Shown here: positions 20,976 to 29,269 of the stretch, one piece after another
How the letters are laid out: each line of letters begins with the position of its first letter
Numbering within the stretch: position 1 is the first letter of the stretch
Assembly (NCBI RefSeq): GCF_001687305.1
Contig: NZ_LZRK01000004.1
Span: forward strand, 124,001 to 188,000
From: Actinomyces vulturis
GTDB lineage: Bacteria > Actinomycetota > Actinomycetes > Actinomycetales > Actinomycetaceae
Direction: 5' to 3'
Length of the DNA stretch: 64,000 nt
Notes under the pieces: generated by a model
Databases searched by the model: none
Told to the model about the DNA's origin: nothing
The model's input: the letters and a program-made list of their open reading frames with translations, nothing else
Made by a program: the position numbers and the translations under genes

Positions 20976-21937
20976 ACACTCCTAATACGTGGATTAACGA
21001 GGACATAAAGCATGTCAACAACGATGTTGATGAGGATGAAAGCAAGCGCCACAGTGAGCGTCACGCCTTGGACGACGTTGACGTCACCGCGTGTGATCCC
21101 TTGGAAGATAAGTTGTCCCATTCCCTGAATGTTGAAAATCATTTCGATGACCACAGCGCCACCCATCAGGTAGCCCACGCGTAAACCAAGAACCGTAATA
21201 GGCGTGATCAGTGCGTTACGCAGTACGTTACGTCCCACCACAATTGGTTTAGGAATTCCTGCACCAATAGCTGTACGGACATAGTCCTTATCGAGTTCTT
21301 CCACCATCGCCGTACGAACCACACGGGTAAGTGATCCGATCACAGGAATAGCGAGTGCGACAGCAGGTAGGAAAATCTGGTGGATATATCCTCCTGCATC
21401 ATCAGAAAAGTGAATCCATTTCGTGACAACGGCAGGGAACATAGCGGCGCCACCGGGGATATCACCAAGCCACTGAATAAGCAGCAATGCCAGCCAGAAT
21501 GACGGCGTAGCTAAGAAAGCGATCGAAAGAACACGAATAACTTGATCGGGCCAGCGATCACGATAAAGAGCAGCGATAATGCCAAGAATTGTTGAAAATA
21601 CAACAGCAACAATTAGACCAATAAATGTCAACTGAAGTGTGATAGGAAAAGCGGTTGCGACCCAATCAGAAATGCTCACCCCAGTGAACGACTGCCCTAA
21701 GTCACCTTTGAAAAGGCCCATAAGATAATCGCCGTAGCGAACGAGAAGAGGATCATTAAGATGGTGAGCGATTCGGTAATTCTCAAGAGCATCGTGACTA
21801 GCGGATTCGCCCAGCGCCATGCGGGCCGGATCCACAGATGATAAAGACATCACCACGAATACCAAGAATGTCACGCCCAAAACCATCACAGGTAACGCCA
21901 GCAGACGGCGTCCAATGAGACGGACGAGATTGGACAC
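20972..21937 (-). CDS. ABC importer permease (OppB/SatB-like)
   Basis: A 321-residue integral membrane protein of the dipeptide-permease family, with six predicted spans starting at RRLLALPVMVLGVTFLVFVVM. The DPARMALGESAS extracytoplasmic segment and the EAA loop (DKDYVRTAIGAGIPKPIVVGRNVLRNAL) contact the ATPase. It pairs with the permease half of the fused downstream protein to form the channel. It ends inside the start codon of that gene. A 240-base gap with a hairpin separates it from the upstream binding-protein gene. Confidence 0.92.
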   Translation of the reverse strand: MSNLVRLIGRRLLALPVMVLGVTFLVFVVMSLSSVDPARMALGESASHDALENYRIAHHLNDPLLVRYGDYLMGLFKGDLGQSFTGVSISDWVATAFPITLQLTFIGLIVAVVFSTILGIIAALYRDRWPDQVIRVLSIAFLATPSFWLALLLIQWLGDIPGGAAMFPAVVTKWIHFSDDAGGYIHQIFLPAVALAIPVIGSLTRVVRTAMVEELDKDYVRTAIGAGIPKPIVVGRNVLRNALITPITVLGLRVGYLMGGAVVIEMIFNIQGMGQLIFQGITRGDVNVVQGVTLTVALAFILINIVVDMLYVLVNPRIRSV

Positions 21938-22129
21938 GTAATGTTCCTTTGCAATACACGCGTCAAACGCAATAGTGGCTGATCTGTTTTGTTCAATGCT
22001 GGCTTATCGACGCCATCGTTGGCGCACAGCCATCACTTCACTGGTGTTTTAAGCGCTGAATGTTCCTTTCTCAAGAAAGATCACGCATCACACCGTCAAT
22101 AAAGTCCCTCATATTCGAGGAGTTTCAGA

Positions 22130-22166
22130 GGTGTGGGGCTCACGCTGGAAGCATGAGCCCCACACC
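22130..22166 (-). terminator. Stem-loop between binding-protein and permease genes
   Basis: Arms 22130-22142 and 22154-22166 form a 13-bp stem with an 11-base loop that adds three further pairs. It follows the binding-protein stop by 12 bases and precedes the permease genes. No U-tract follows, so partial termination or mRNA protection, giving more binding protein than permease, is more likely than full termination. Confidence 0.6.
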
Positions 22167-22177
22167 GAATGAGGTCA

Positions 22178-23797
22178 TCACGACTCAGTGGAACCCACAT
22201 CAATAAATGACAAACCGGTTACAGCGATCGGCTGGAAGTCCACAAGAGTTTCGCCGTTGTATGCGGTCGGTACCTTGCGATGGAAAATGGGGTAGAGCGG
22301 AATGACGTCAGAAACAACATCGAACGTCTGGTGCCAAAGGTTCTTTTGGTCATCACCAGTTGCTTCACTTGCCTTGTTCAGCAAATCCTGAACCTGGTTG
22401 TAGGATTCCTCGCCCTTCCAGTGCATGCGGGAATCGGTCCAGGTATCGCCTGCGTACCACCAGCGAAGCAGAAGATCTGCGTCATCTCCGAATACTGAGG
22501 GGTCACCTGGTGCTACGACAATATCGTAGGCATCGGGGTTTCCATCAATAGTGGAGTAGACGTCAGAAGACTTCTTTTCTTCATAGTTAACCTTCAAGCC
22601 TGCGGCTTCAAGGTTTTCCTTGATAATGGGGCGCACCGCAGCAAACCAACCGTGATTAGAGCACAGAAGGCGAACTTCAGTCAGACCTGTTTCAGCGAAA
22701 AGACTCTTTGCCTTGTCAACATCGTGGGTGTAAACAGTCGATGCTTCCTTGTAGGCAGGATGTTCTTTTTGGACAAAGCATGTAGCAGGGGTAGCCAAGT
22801 CAGACATGCCAGTCTTACAGATCTTGTCGTAGTCCAGTGAGTACATCACTGCCTGACGATTGCGCACGTCATTCATTGGCGCAGAGCCACAGTTGAACAT
22901 AGTAAACAGCAATCCAAAGCCCTGCTTAGCAGCAACCTTGAGCGGTTCACTCATGGTGCCAAGGTTTGCTGCTGGGACAGAATCGATAGCCTGAACAGTT
23001 CCGGAACTAATGGCATTGGTACGAGTAGTTTCATCGGGGATGATCTGCCACACCATGCTTGCGGCCTTTGCAGGATGCGCACCGTTGTAGTGCTCATTGG
23101 CTTTAAACTCCACCTGCTGGCTCTGTGCACCATTGTCCGTCATGATGTACGGGCCACTACCTACAGGATTTTGATCAAATGCCTGAGGATCAGCCTCGAC
23201 AACAGCCTTAGGAACGATCTTAACGACGCTCAAACGCTCCGGAACAAGAGAGAAGGGGTACTTCGTAACGACAGTGACTGTTTTGTCATCCTTTGCCTGG
23301 ACAGAATCGAGGAAAGGAAGGAAAGCAGCGTAAAGGCTCTTGTTCTCAGGGTTGAGCACGCGCTCAAACGAGAAGACGACGTCATCGGTGGTTACCGGGG
23401 TTCCGTCAGAGAAAACAGCCCCGTCACGCAGAGCTACTTCCCAGTGAGTGTCATCAATCTGCTTAGGCATGTCAGCGCCGAGAGCTGCATAGCATTCACG
23501 GGTGACAAGATTGAGTTCAGTTAGGCCCTCGAGAGTATGCCAGTTAGCAGCAAGTGTGAGTGCCGATGTTGTGGTCATGGGATCGTAGCCGTTGGTACCT
23601 AACTCGTATGAGATACCCGCAGTAATCTTTCCCTGGCTGTTAGCAGTGGCAGTGCTTCCGGATGAATCGCTTCCTGCTGCATCCTTCTTGTCACCACAAG
23701 CGGACAATGTTGCAGCGAGGGCTGCTGCCGCGCCTAATGCCGAACTGACCTTGAGAAATGAACGGCGGCTGGCGCCGCCCAGGGGTGTATTCACCAT
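22178..23797 (-). CDS. Tat-exported solute-binding lipoprotein of the sialic acid importer
   Basis: A 539-residue extracytoplasmic binding protein of the peptide/nickel family (SBP family 5). The N-terminus has a twin-arginine motif, SRRSFLKV, a hydrophobic run and the lipobox LSAC, so it should be folded, exported by Tat and lipid-anchored. The body shows the family pattern (YEPLT-like segment HTLEGLTELN, VVTTDDVVFSFERVLNP, VGSGPYIM, RNRQAVMYSLDYDKI). Start at MVNTPLGG is behind an AGGAG; an upstream in-frame Met would remove the signal position. The palindrome at 23820-23840 lies directly upstream. First gene of the leftward nan/importer set; substrate inferred as sialic acid. Confidence 0.9.
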   Translation of the reverse strand: MVNTPLGGASRRSFLKVSSALGAAAALAATLSACGDKKDAAGSDSSGSTATANSQGKITAGISYELGTNGYDPMTTTSALTLAANWHTLEGLTELNLVTRECYAALGADMPKQIDDTHWEVALRDGAVFSDGTPVTTDDVVFSFERVLNPENKSLYAAFLPFLDSVQAKDDKTVTVVTKYPFSLVPERLSVVKIVPKAVVEADPQAFDQNPVGSGPYIMTDNGAQSQQVEFKANEHYNGAHPAKAASMVWQIIPDETTRTNAISSGTVQAIDSVPAANLGTMSEPLKVAAKQGFGLLFTMFNCGSAPMNDVRNRQAVMYSLDYDKICKTGMSDLATPATCFVQKEHPAYKEASTVYTHDVDKAKSLFAETGLTEVRLLCSNHGWFAAVRPIIKENLEAAGLKVNYEEKKSSDVYSTIDGNPDAYDIVVAPGDPSVFGDDADLLLRWWYAGDTWTDSRMHWKGEESYNQVQDLLNKASEATGDDQKNLWHQTFDVVSDVIPLYPIFHRKVPTAYNGETLVDFQPIAVTGLSFIDVGSTES

Positions 23798-23819
23798 TGA
23801 ATGCTCCTGAAAGATATTT

Positions 23820-23840
23820 GTCAGACATCCTATGTCTGAC
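23820..23840. promoter_or_regulatory. Palindromic operator for the divergent GntR regulator
   Basis: GTCAGACAT, three bases CCT, then ATGTCTGAC: a perfect 9-3-9 inverted repeat, 22 bases before the binding-protein start and 66 before the GntR start. The place and symmetry fit a FadR-type GntR operator controlling both directions. Confidence 0.7.
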
Positions 23841-23906
23841 GTCGTTGGCAGAATCATAGTAGCATGTTCTTCAGCAACAGATAGCACTATTGGTGAGGTA
23901 ATTTAC

Positions 23907-24653
23907 ATGCCGGCTTTGCGCTCAGTTCTAGCCTCTACTGCATTATCGAGCCATTCAAATCCTCGCTCTGCTGCAGAACACACGATGGCTGCGATGAAGC
24001 AATACATCATGGATAACCATCTCCAACCAGGAGATCCTCTTCCTACCGAAGCAACAATGTGCGATGTTCTGGGAGTGTCACGCTCTTCTGTACGCGAAGC
24101 AATCCGCACACTCGCCGCCCTTGACATTGTCCACGTTCGACATGGTCACGGCATGTTCGTAGGCGAGATTTCTATGGACCCTATGGTTGAGCAATTGGTG
24201 TTCCGCGCAGCACTCAATCCTGGGGAAGATCGTCGCGCGCTCAAAGATATTGTCCAGATCCGACGCGCCCTTGATCTCGCTGCAGGCGAAGATATTGTCC
24301 ATGCTTGGCAGGGGCGCGACGTATCGTCGCTAACAACATACGTGTCAGCTATGGCTGAACAGTTGCGTGCCGGCAACTCGATTACCGCCCACGATATTGC
24401 CTTCCACCGCGAATTATTAACTCCATTGGACAACAAACTTCTGGGCCAACTTACCACTGCTTTTTGGGAAGTCCATACACGTCTGACTCCTCGCATGGGA
24501 ATCCCAACTCCGACCGATTTAGATCAGACCGTTCATGCCCACCAAGCGATGGCAGATGCTGCTACGTCGGGAGATCTTCACGCTTACCATCAAGCAGTAC
24601 GTGACCATTACGCTCCGCTACTTCGTATTATTGACTCGTCAACTTCCGCTTAA
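23907..24653 (+). CDS. GntR-family (FadR subfamily) regulator of the sialic acid genes
   Basis: A 248-residue transcription factor. The N-terminal winged helix (about 35-105) has the GntR pattern HLQPGDPLPTEATMCDVLGVSRSSVREAIRTLAALDIVHVRHGHGMFV. The C-terminal FCD effector domain has FHRELLTPLDNK and HQAMADAATSGD-type helices with metal-binding Asp/His positions. The start is taken at MPALRSV behind GGTGAGGT; an upstream frame begins inside the palindromic operator and is unlikely. It is divergent from the importer genes and convergent with the sialidase, so it is the natural sialic-acid-responsive repressor, comparable in role, not necessarily in sequence, to NanR. Confidence 0.9.
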   Translation: MPALRSVLASTALSSHSNPRSAAEHTMAAMKQYIMDNHLQPGDPLPTEATMCDVLGVSRSSVREAIRTLAALDIVHVRHGHGMFVGEISMDPMVEQLVFRAALNPGEDRRALKDIVQIRRALDLAAGEDIVHAWQGRDVSSLTTYVSAMAEQLRAGNSITAHDIAFHRELLTPLDNKLLGQLTTAFWEVHTRLTPRMGIPTPTDLDQTVHAHQAMADAATSGDLHAYHQAVRDHYAPLLRIIDSSTSA

Positions 24654-24732
24654 TGAGTCCGTTTTCACCCCTCGTTAACGCCAGCCCCATTCACAATCAC
24701 TACGTTTCCTAAAGCCAACACCACTAGACGAG

Positions 24733-25842
24733 TCAGTTCGCGTTCACCACCGGCGGCTTAGCGACAGCAGCGCATCCTTCTTGGACACCTCGAGGACTCA
24801 GAGTGACTCGATCACTATCCCATGACCAACAATCGCCGTTTCTCATTAGACCAAGTTCAGATAACGAATAAATCGCACACTGAAGAGTCAGATAGTCATC
24901 CGCTTCCCACACCACCACAACATGATCGTCATCAAGTGCGGTCATCACAGAGTAGGCGCACGCTCCTTCATCAATAATGATCGCAGGACTCCACGTTCGA
25001 CCATTATCGACCGACACATGAATCCCTAATCGTGTGCGCTCGCTAGGGTCATCACACATCGAAGCAAGCATCACTCCCCCACATTCACACAGTCCCCCAT
25101 TACAAGCAGGGTCAGTTAGCGATAGATCCGACTGTGGTGAGGAGAAATGCTGCGCATCATCAGTGGAGATTGCCCAGTAACGGTGAGGACGTGAACGAGC
25201 ATGCATCAGTATGGAATCATCAGGTAATGCGATCACCTTGTTTTCATCGCAATGCGGCCCCACAGGTTCCCCCATAGACCACGTGTCACCATGATCATAA
25301 GAACGCGCGGTGATCGCCCAGTTTTCATCATCAATTCGAGCAACAAATGGCTGAAGAAGTAGCCCACCGTGCCCAACGGCACCATTACCTGAGGCGGTAA
25401 ACATTCCTCCAACATTCGCCGGACGCAGGAATGAAAAGTCGCGATGAGACCAAGTTTGACCATCATCATCCGACGTAGCAAGCCAAAGCTCTAATCCTGG
25501 ACCGCCAGGACGAGCCGAAAAATACGATTCACCAGTCGACCCCACATACCAGCACAATATTATTCCACTGGATGGGTCATACGTTAACGAAGCATCTCCG
25601 AAGCCATGTCCCGGCGTATGGGCTCGCAGGGGACGCGGGCGTGACCATGTCTTACCATTGTCATCACTCACCATATAGGCAAGGTCAAAGTCAGCAGGAA
25701 GATCTCGCCAGTCTTCCCTCACGTCAAAAGCGACGATGAGTCTGCCCGTCCCAGTTCGTGTGAGTGCTGGAATTCGATAAATCGGCGAAGCAAATGCCGA
25801 GCCTGGAAACGGCGTACCTGCAGTAGCGAGGGTAACTGACAT
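24733..25842 (-). CDS. Intracellular sialidase (GH33-like, BNR/Asp-box)
   Basis: A 369-residue six-bladed propeller enzyme that releases terminal sialic acid. YRIP at residues 22-25 is the FRIP-type motif with the first active-site Arg. Four Asp boxes follow: SDDNGKTW (59-66), SDDDGQTW (124-131), SYDHGDTW (181-188) and SVDNGRTW (277-284). Glu292 and Tyr297 in DEGACAYSV fit the nucleophile pair. There is no signal peptide, membrane anchor or LPXTG, so it should act in the cytoplasm on imported sialosides. A TATAAT lies 7 bases before the ATG at 25842, which suggests a leaderless mRNA; a TTG two codons earlier is the alternative start. It is convergent with gntR. Confidence 0.88.
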   Translation of the reverse strand: MSVTLATAGTPFPGSAFASPIYRIPALTRTGTGRLIVAFDVREDWRDLPADFDLAYMVSDDNGKTWSRPRPLRAHTPGHGFGDASLTYDPSSGIILCWYVGSTGESYFSARPGGPGLELWLATSDDDGQTWSHRDFSFLRPANVGGMFTASGNGAVGHGGLLLQPFVARIDDENWAITARSYDHGDTWSMGEPVGPHCDENKVIALPDDSILMHARSRPHRYWAISTDDAQHFSSPQSDLSLTDPACNGGLCECGGVMLASMCDDPSERTRLGIHVSVDNGRTWSPAIIIDEGACAYSVMTALDDDHVVVVWEADDYLTLQCAIYSLSELGLMRNGDCWSWDSDRVTLSPRGVQEGCAAVAKPPVVNAN

Positions 25843-25849
25843 GGGCAAA

Positions 25850-25855
25850 ATTATA
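25850..25855 (-). promoter_or_regulatory. Consensus -10 box of the sialidase gene
   Basis: TATAAT on the minus strand, separated by seven bases from the ATG at 25842. A transcript would start at or almost at the ATG. I see no good -35 hexamer at 17 bases. Confidence 0.55.
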
Positions 25856-25880
25856 CAATCACCCGTTTTGAGAATATGTA

Positions 25881-25963
25881 TTTATTGAAGTAACCTCCTG
25901 AGTTTTATTGAAGTAACCTCCTGAATCTTCAGGATTTATCGAAGTAGTCCCCTGAATCTCCAG
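25881..25963. repeat. Three degenerate tandem repeats upstream of the sialidase
   Basis: Copies begin at 25881, 25904 and 25935 and share TTTATTGAAGTAACCTCCTG or close variants (third copy TTTATCGAAGTAGTCCCCTG). The second copy carries a perfect 7-2-7 palindrome, TCCTGAATCTTCAGGA (25919-25934), and the third a decayed version of it. They lie between the sialidase promoter and the metallophore-type operon. Confidence 0.75.
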
Positions 25964-26040
25964 AACTCTTCACTCATACAGCAACCCCAACAAAAACAAC
26001 CTTCCTCCTGGCGTCACTAACGCTTGAGCACCCATAACAA

Positions 26041-26059
26041 ATCTGACTATATGTCAGAT
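26041..26059. promoter_or_regulatory. Palindrome upstream of the ECF/ABC operon
   Basis: ATCTGAC, five bases TATAT, then GTCAGAT: perfect 7-bp arms. It lies 25 bases before the iron box and could be the operator of the TetR regulator encoded at the end of this operon. Confidence 0.45.
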
Positions 26060-26083
26060 AATGTTTCTTGATGACAGATCTAG

Positions 26084-26102
26084 TTAGGTTGGGCTAACCT
26101 AT
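26084..26102. promoter_or_regulatory. DtxR/IdeR-type iron box
   Basis: TTAGGTTGGGCTAACCTAT matches the 19-base DtxR box consensus (TWAGGTTAGSCTAACCTWA) at all but two positions. It is 52 bases before the ATG of the ECF S component, in the right place to repress the whole operon when metal is plentiful. Confidence 0.8.
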
Positions 26103-26154
26103 CTCCGAACGGCATTCATCAATAGATTCGCCCCGATAAGAAATAGGTCGATTC

Positions 26155-26778
26155 ATGTCTACACAGCCATCAATCCCTGCGCTAACTGCACGCTCACAAT
26201 CGGCAACAACGGCACAAAAAGTCATGTACACAGGTGTCTTCACCGCGGTGTACTTCGTCATTTTCTTCGCACTGGGCATGCTGGGATTCTTTGGACCCCA
26301 GTTCATGTTTGTCTCGGGGCCGTTAGCGTTCCTTCTCGAAGGAACCGGCATCATGGTGTTCTTCTCCAAAGTGCGTTCCTTCGGCGCTCTAACAGCACTC
26401 GGCACAATCATCGGAATTCTCATGGTCCTTACCGGCCATGCATGGACCACTTTGGTTTTGTCTGTCTTAATGGCTCTCATCGCCGATTTACTTGCCCGCA
26501 GCGGCCAGTATGTGAACGCGAAGAAGAACATCATCGCTTACGCAATTCTTCAGTTGTGGTACTTCGGTGCCTGGCTCCCAATTTTCTACAACGCAGACGC
26601 CTACTACGCAGACATTACTCGACAAATGGGCCAGGTCTATTCCGATGAAATGCGTGCAATTTTCACGCCTACAGTTCTCATGATCTTCATCATCGTCGAC
26701 TTCTTCCTCTCCCTCATCGGGGGATGGATCGGCACAAAAGTACTACGCTCACACTTCCAAAAAGCCGGCATCGCATGA
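26155..26778 (+). CDS. ECF transporter S component (MptD/Trep_Strep-type)
   Basis: A 207-residue membrane protein with about six hydrophobic segments, rich in Gly and Phe (for example VYFVIFFALGMLGFFGP). It fits the substrate-binding S component of an energy-coupling-factor importer, of the family long called Trep_Strep. In known clusters this family is found next to ECF T and A genes and a YbtP/YbtQ-like pair, as here. First gene behind the iron box; its stop overlaps the start of the T component. Ligand unknown; a metal chelate or haem-like compound is the inference. Confidence 0.75.
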   Translation: MSTQPSIPALTARSQSATTAQKVMYTGVFTAVYFVIFFALGMLGFFGPQFMFVSGPLAFLLEGTGIMVFFSKVRSFGALTALGTIIGILMVLTGHAWTTLVLSVLMALIADLLARSGQYVNAKKNIIAYAILQLWYFGAWLPIFYNADAYYADITRQMGQVYSDEMRAIFTPTVLMIFIIVDFFLSLIGGWIGTKVLRSHFQKAGIA

Positions 26779-27608
26779 GTTCTTTGGCCTTCGCTCCCCT
26801 CAGCAAGCCTGTCCCAACGACTCCCCACCACCAGTGGGAACAGAACCTACGAACATCGTGGAAACCGGTCCGCTATCTCCGTAACGATCCACGAAATACA
26901 TTGCTCCTGGTATTCATAACCAATATTTGCGTCATGGGCGGTGCATCCACTCCTGTTTTGATTGTGGCTGCGTTTATCGCGGGAGTTTTATTCGCGTCTG
27001 TGTGTTCACTGCGTGGCCTGTTCATCTACATCAGTCTTGTCACGCTGTTCATTGTGTTCACCACTCACGCAGCAGTCATTGGCCAGTCTGCAATTCTTGC
27101 GTTTTTTATCAGCATGAGTTTTTGGATGTCACGTTTCACAATTACTACAACGCTAGGGATTTACGCCCTCTATTCGATCAGCCCCACGCAGTTAGCATCC
27201 GCTCTACGAAGCATGCGCTTACCACGCAGTTTCGTGAACGCAGTTCTTGTCATGCTTCGTTTCATTCCGACAATCATCGCTGAGTTCCGCGCAATTCAAG
27301 CGGCTATGCGTCTTCGCGGAATTCGTTTAACTGGTCGGGACACGATACTTCATCCTATTCGTACTGTGGAGTATCTCCTTGTTCCCCTCATGGCAGGGAT
27401 TATCCGCATCGCTGATGATCTCACTGCGTCGGCGGTGATCCGCGGAATGGGTGCCAGAGAAATTCCATTGCCCCTCATCGCGCTACGGTGGCGTATCGGG
27501 GACGTAGTCGTTATCAGTGCCGTCATAGCTTTATTAGTTCTTCGTTGGTTCAATCCGGGAAGCATTCCTGACATGAATGCATTACATGAGGCAGTGATCG
27601 CGAGATGA
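26775..27608 (+). CDS. ECF transporter T component (EcfT-like)
   Basis: A 277-residue transmembrane coupling protein linking the S component to the ATPases. Five or so spans lie in the first 130 residues after a polar start. The two Ala-Arg-Gly-type coupling motifs appear as AAMRLRGIR and SAVIRGMGARE in the cytoplasmic C-terminal region. The ATG is in the ATGA overlap with the S gene, and the stop overlaps the next start in the same way, so the genes are translationally coupled. Confidence 0.85.
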   Translation: MSSLAFAPLSKPVPTTPHHQWEQNLRTSWKPVRYLRNDPRNTLLLVFITNICVMGGASTPVLIVAAFIAGVLFASVCSLRGLFIYISLVTLFIVFTTHAAVIGQSAILAFFISMSFWMSRFTITTTLGIYALYSISPTQLASALRSMRLPRSFVNAVLVMLRFIPTIIAEFRAIQAAMRLRGIRLTGRDTILHPIRTVEYLLVPLMAGIIRIADDLTASAVIRGMGAREIPLPLIALRWRIGDVVVISAVIALLVLRWFNPGSIPDMNALHEAVIAR

Positions 27609-29269
27609 CAATTTCCCCGACTATCTTACTAACTGAAGGGAAAGATCATTCCAGTGAAAACGATCCTGGGAAGAGCATCCGCTCTACAAGCGACGGAAAA
27701 GTAACCTTCACTGACGTCACCTTCGCTTATCCAGCACCTCCAGGCGAAGAACCTTCCCTTGTTTTTCATGATCTTTCCGTCTCATGCACTCCAGGGACAA
27801 TCACGCTATTTTGCGGACCATCAGGCTCAGGCAAGTCCACAGCACTGAAAATGGCTAATGGATTAATCCCTCACCTTCAACCAGGACACTTCTCCGGCGA
27901 AGTAATCGTCGATCGGCACACCATGAATGAGGTCGATCTCAACGACATCGGTCGTCACAGCGCTACTGTTTTTCAAAACCCGCGGACACAGTTCTTCACC
28001 GGTCAGGTGCTCTCCGAAATCGCTTACTGCGGGGAAAACTATCGTGTTGATCGCGAAATCCTCCTTCAGCGCAGCATCGATTCAGCCCGAACAACAGGGG
28101 TTGAGCATCTGCTCAATAGAAGTTTGCACGGGTTATCTGGTGGACAACTCCAATCTGTCGCTCAGGCAGCAGCACTAGCAGCAGAGGTTCCGGTCCTTCT
28201 CTACGACGAGCCCACAGCCAACCTATCTCTTGAAGCAATCGAATCGTTCACTCAGTTACTCGCAACCTTAAAACGTGCAGGAAAAACGATTCTCATCGCT
28301 GAACATCGGTTGTATTTCTTGAAAAACCTAGTCGACCAAGTCGTACTTTTCACCCCAGGGCAGCAACCGCAACTCATCGAAGGGGAAAAGTTCTTTACAC
28401 AGAGTGATGAGCAACGCCGCACGGCTGGGCTTCGTACATTTTCAGCCCCTACCGAACTCCACTCATTAATACTCAATAAAACTGCTGACCAGAGAAGTTC
28501 TATCAGTACAAGTGAAGGCCGCCCCACTTGGCGTGAGCAACCACTCCCCCGCCGTGAATCAGATGTTGCCTCTGAAGGAGTCAGTATTCGAGGATTAGAG
28601 TTCACTTACCCAGGTCATCATGACTCCCCCACCGTACTCATTGATGCTCTTGACTTGCCTGCTGGTGAGATTACGTGCGTTGTGGGGAACAACGGCGTCG
28701 GCAAAAGTACCTTGGCATCACTCCTGACCGGTCTACTCACGCCACAACGGGGTGGCATCAGTATTAACGGTTCTTTAATCAAGCCTTCTCGTTTGCCTTC
28801 TCATGCCGCAATTGTCATGCAAGATGTTCACCGGCAACTCTTTTCTCAAACAGTGCAGCAAGAAGTACTAGTGGGAACTCGCCATCAAAATATCGATGTG
28901 CCAGCAATTTTGGATCAATTAGATCTATCTACCTGCGCTGTTCGTCATCCTCTCTCGCTTTCAGGCGGACAAAAGCAAAGAGTTGTCATTGCTGCTGCTC
29001 TAGCAACCCGGCGTCATCTCCTCATTTTCGATGAACCCACATCAGGAGTGGACTACCGACAGTTACAGGCAATTAGCAATGTCTTCACTGACCTCGCTTC
29101 ACAAGGCCACACCGTTCTCGTCATCACACACGATGCCGAATTAATCGAATCATGCGCTCATCACGTAGTCCGGTTGTCTCCCCCAGCTACATCCCATGAT
29201 GAGTCACTTCGCAGCGCTCACCTCACGCTCTTGACCCGCACCAACTCACTTCAAGGATGCTCACAATGA
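27605..29269 (+). CDS. ECF transporter double ATPase (fused EcfA-EcfA')
   Basis: A 554-residue protein with two complete ABC ATPase domains in one chain. Domain 1 (about 30-260) has GPSGSGKST, LSGGQLQS and VLLYDEPTANLS. Domain 2 (about 325-540) has GNNGVGKST, LSGGQKQR and LLIFDEPTSGVD. The fusion supplies both ATPases of the ECF module. It overlaps the T gene before it and the ABC gene after it by four bases each. Confidence 0.9.
   Translation: MTISPTILLTEGKDHSSENDPGKSIRSTSDGKVTFTDVTFAYPAPPGEEPSLVFHDLSVSCTPGTITLFCGPSGSGKSTALKMANGLIPHLQPGHFSGEVIVDRHTMNEVDLNDIGRHSATVFQNPRTQFFTGQVLSEIAYCGENYRVDREILLQRSIDSARTTGVEHLLNRSLHGLSGGQLQSVAQAAALAAEVPVLLYDEPTANLSLEAIESFTQLLATLKRAGKTILIAEHRLYFLKNLVDQVVLFTPGQQPQLIEGEKFFTQSDEQRRTAGLRTFSAPTELHSLILNKTADQRSSISTSEGRPTWREQPLPRRESDVASEGVSIRGLEFTYPGHHDSPTVLIDALDLPAGEITCVVGNNGVGKSTLASLLTGLLTPQRGGISINGSLIKPSRLPSHAAIVMQDVHRQLFSQTVQQEVLVGTRHQNIDVPAILDQLDLSTCAVRHPLSLSGGQKQRVVIAAALATRRHLLIFDEPTSGVDYRQLQAISNVFTDLASQGHTVLVITHDAELIESCAHHVVRLSPPATSHDESLRSAHLTLLTRTNSLQGCSQ

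Noticed and set aside
22797-22812. GTCAGACAT inside the binding-protein gene, same as one GntR operator half
   Set aside because: Only one half-site without its inverted partner, inside coding sequence; most likely chance.
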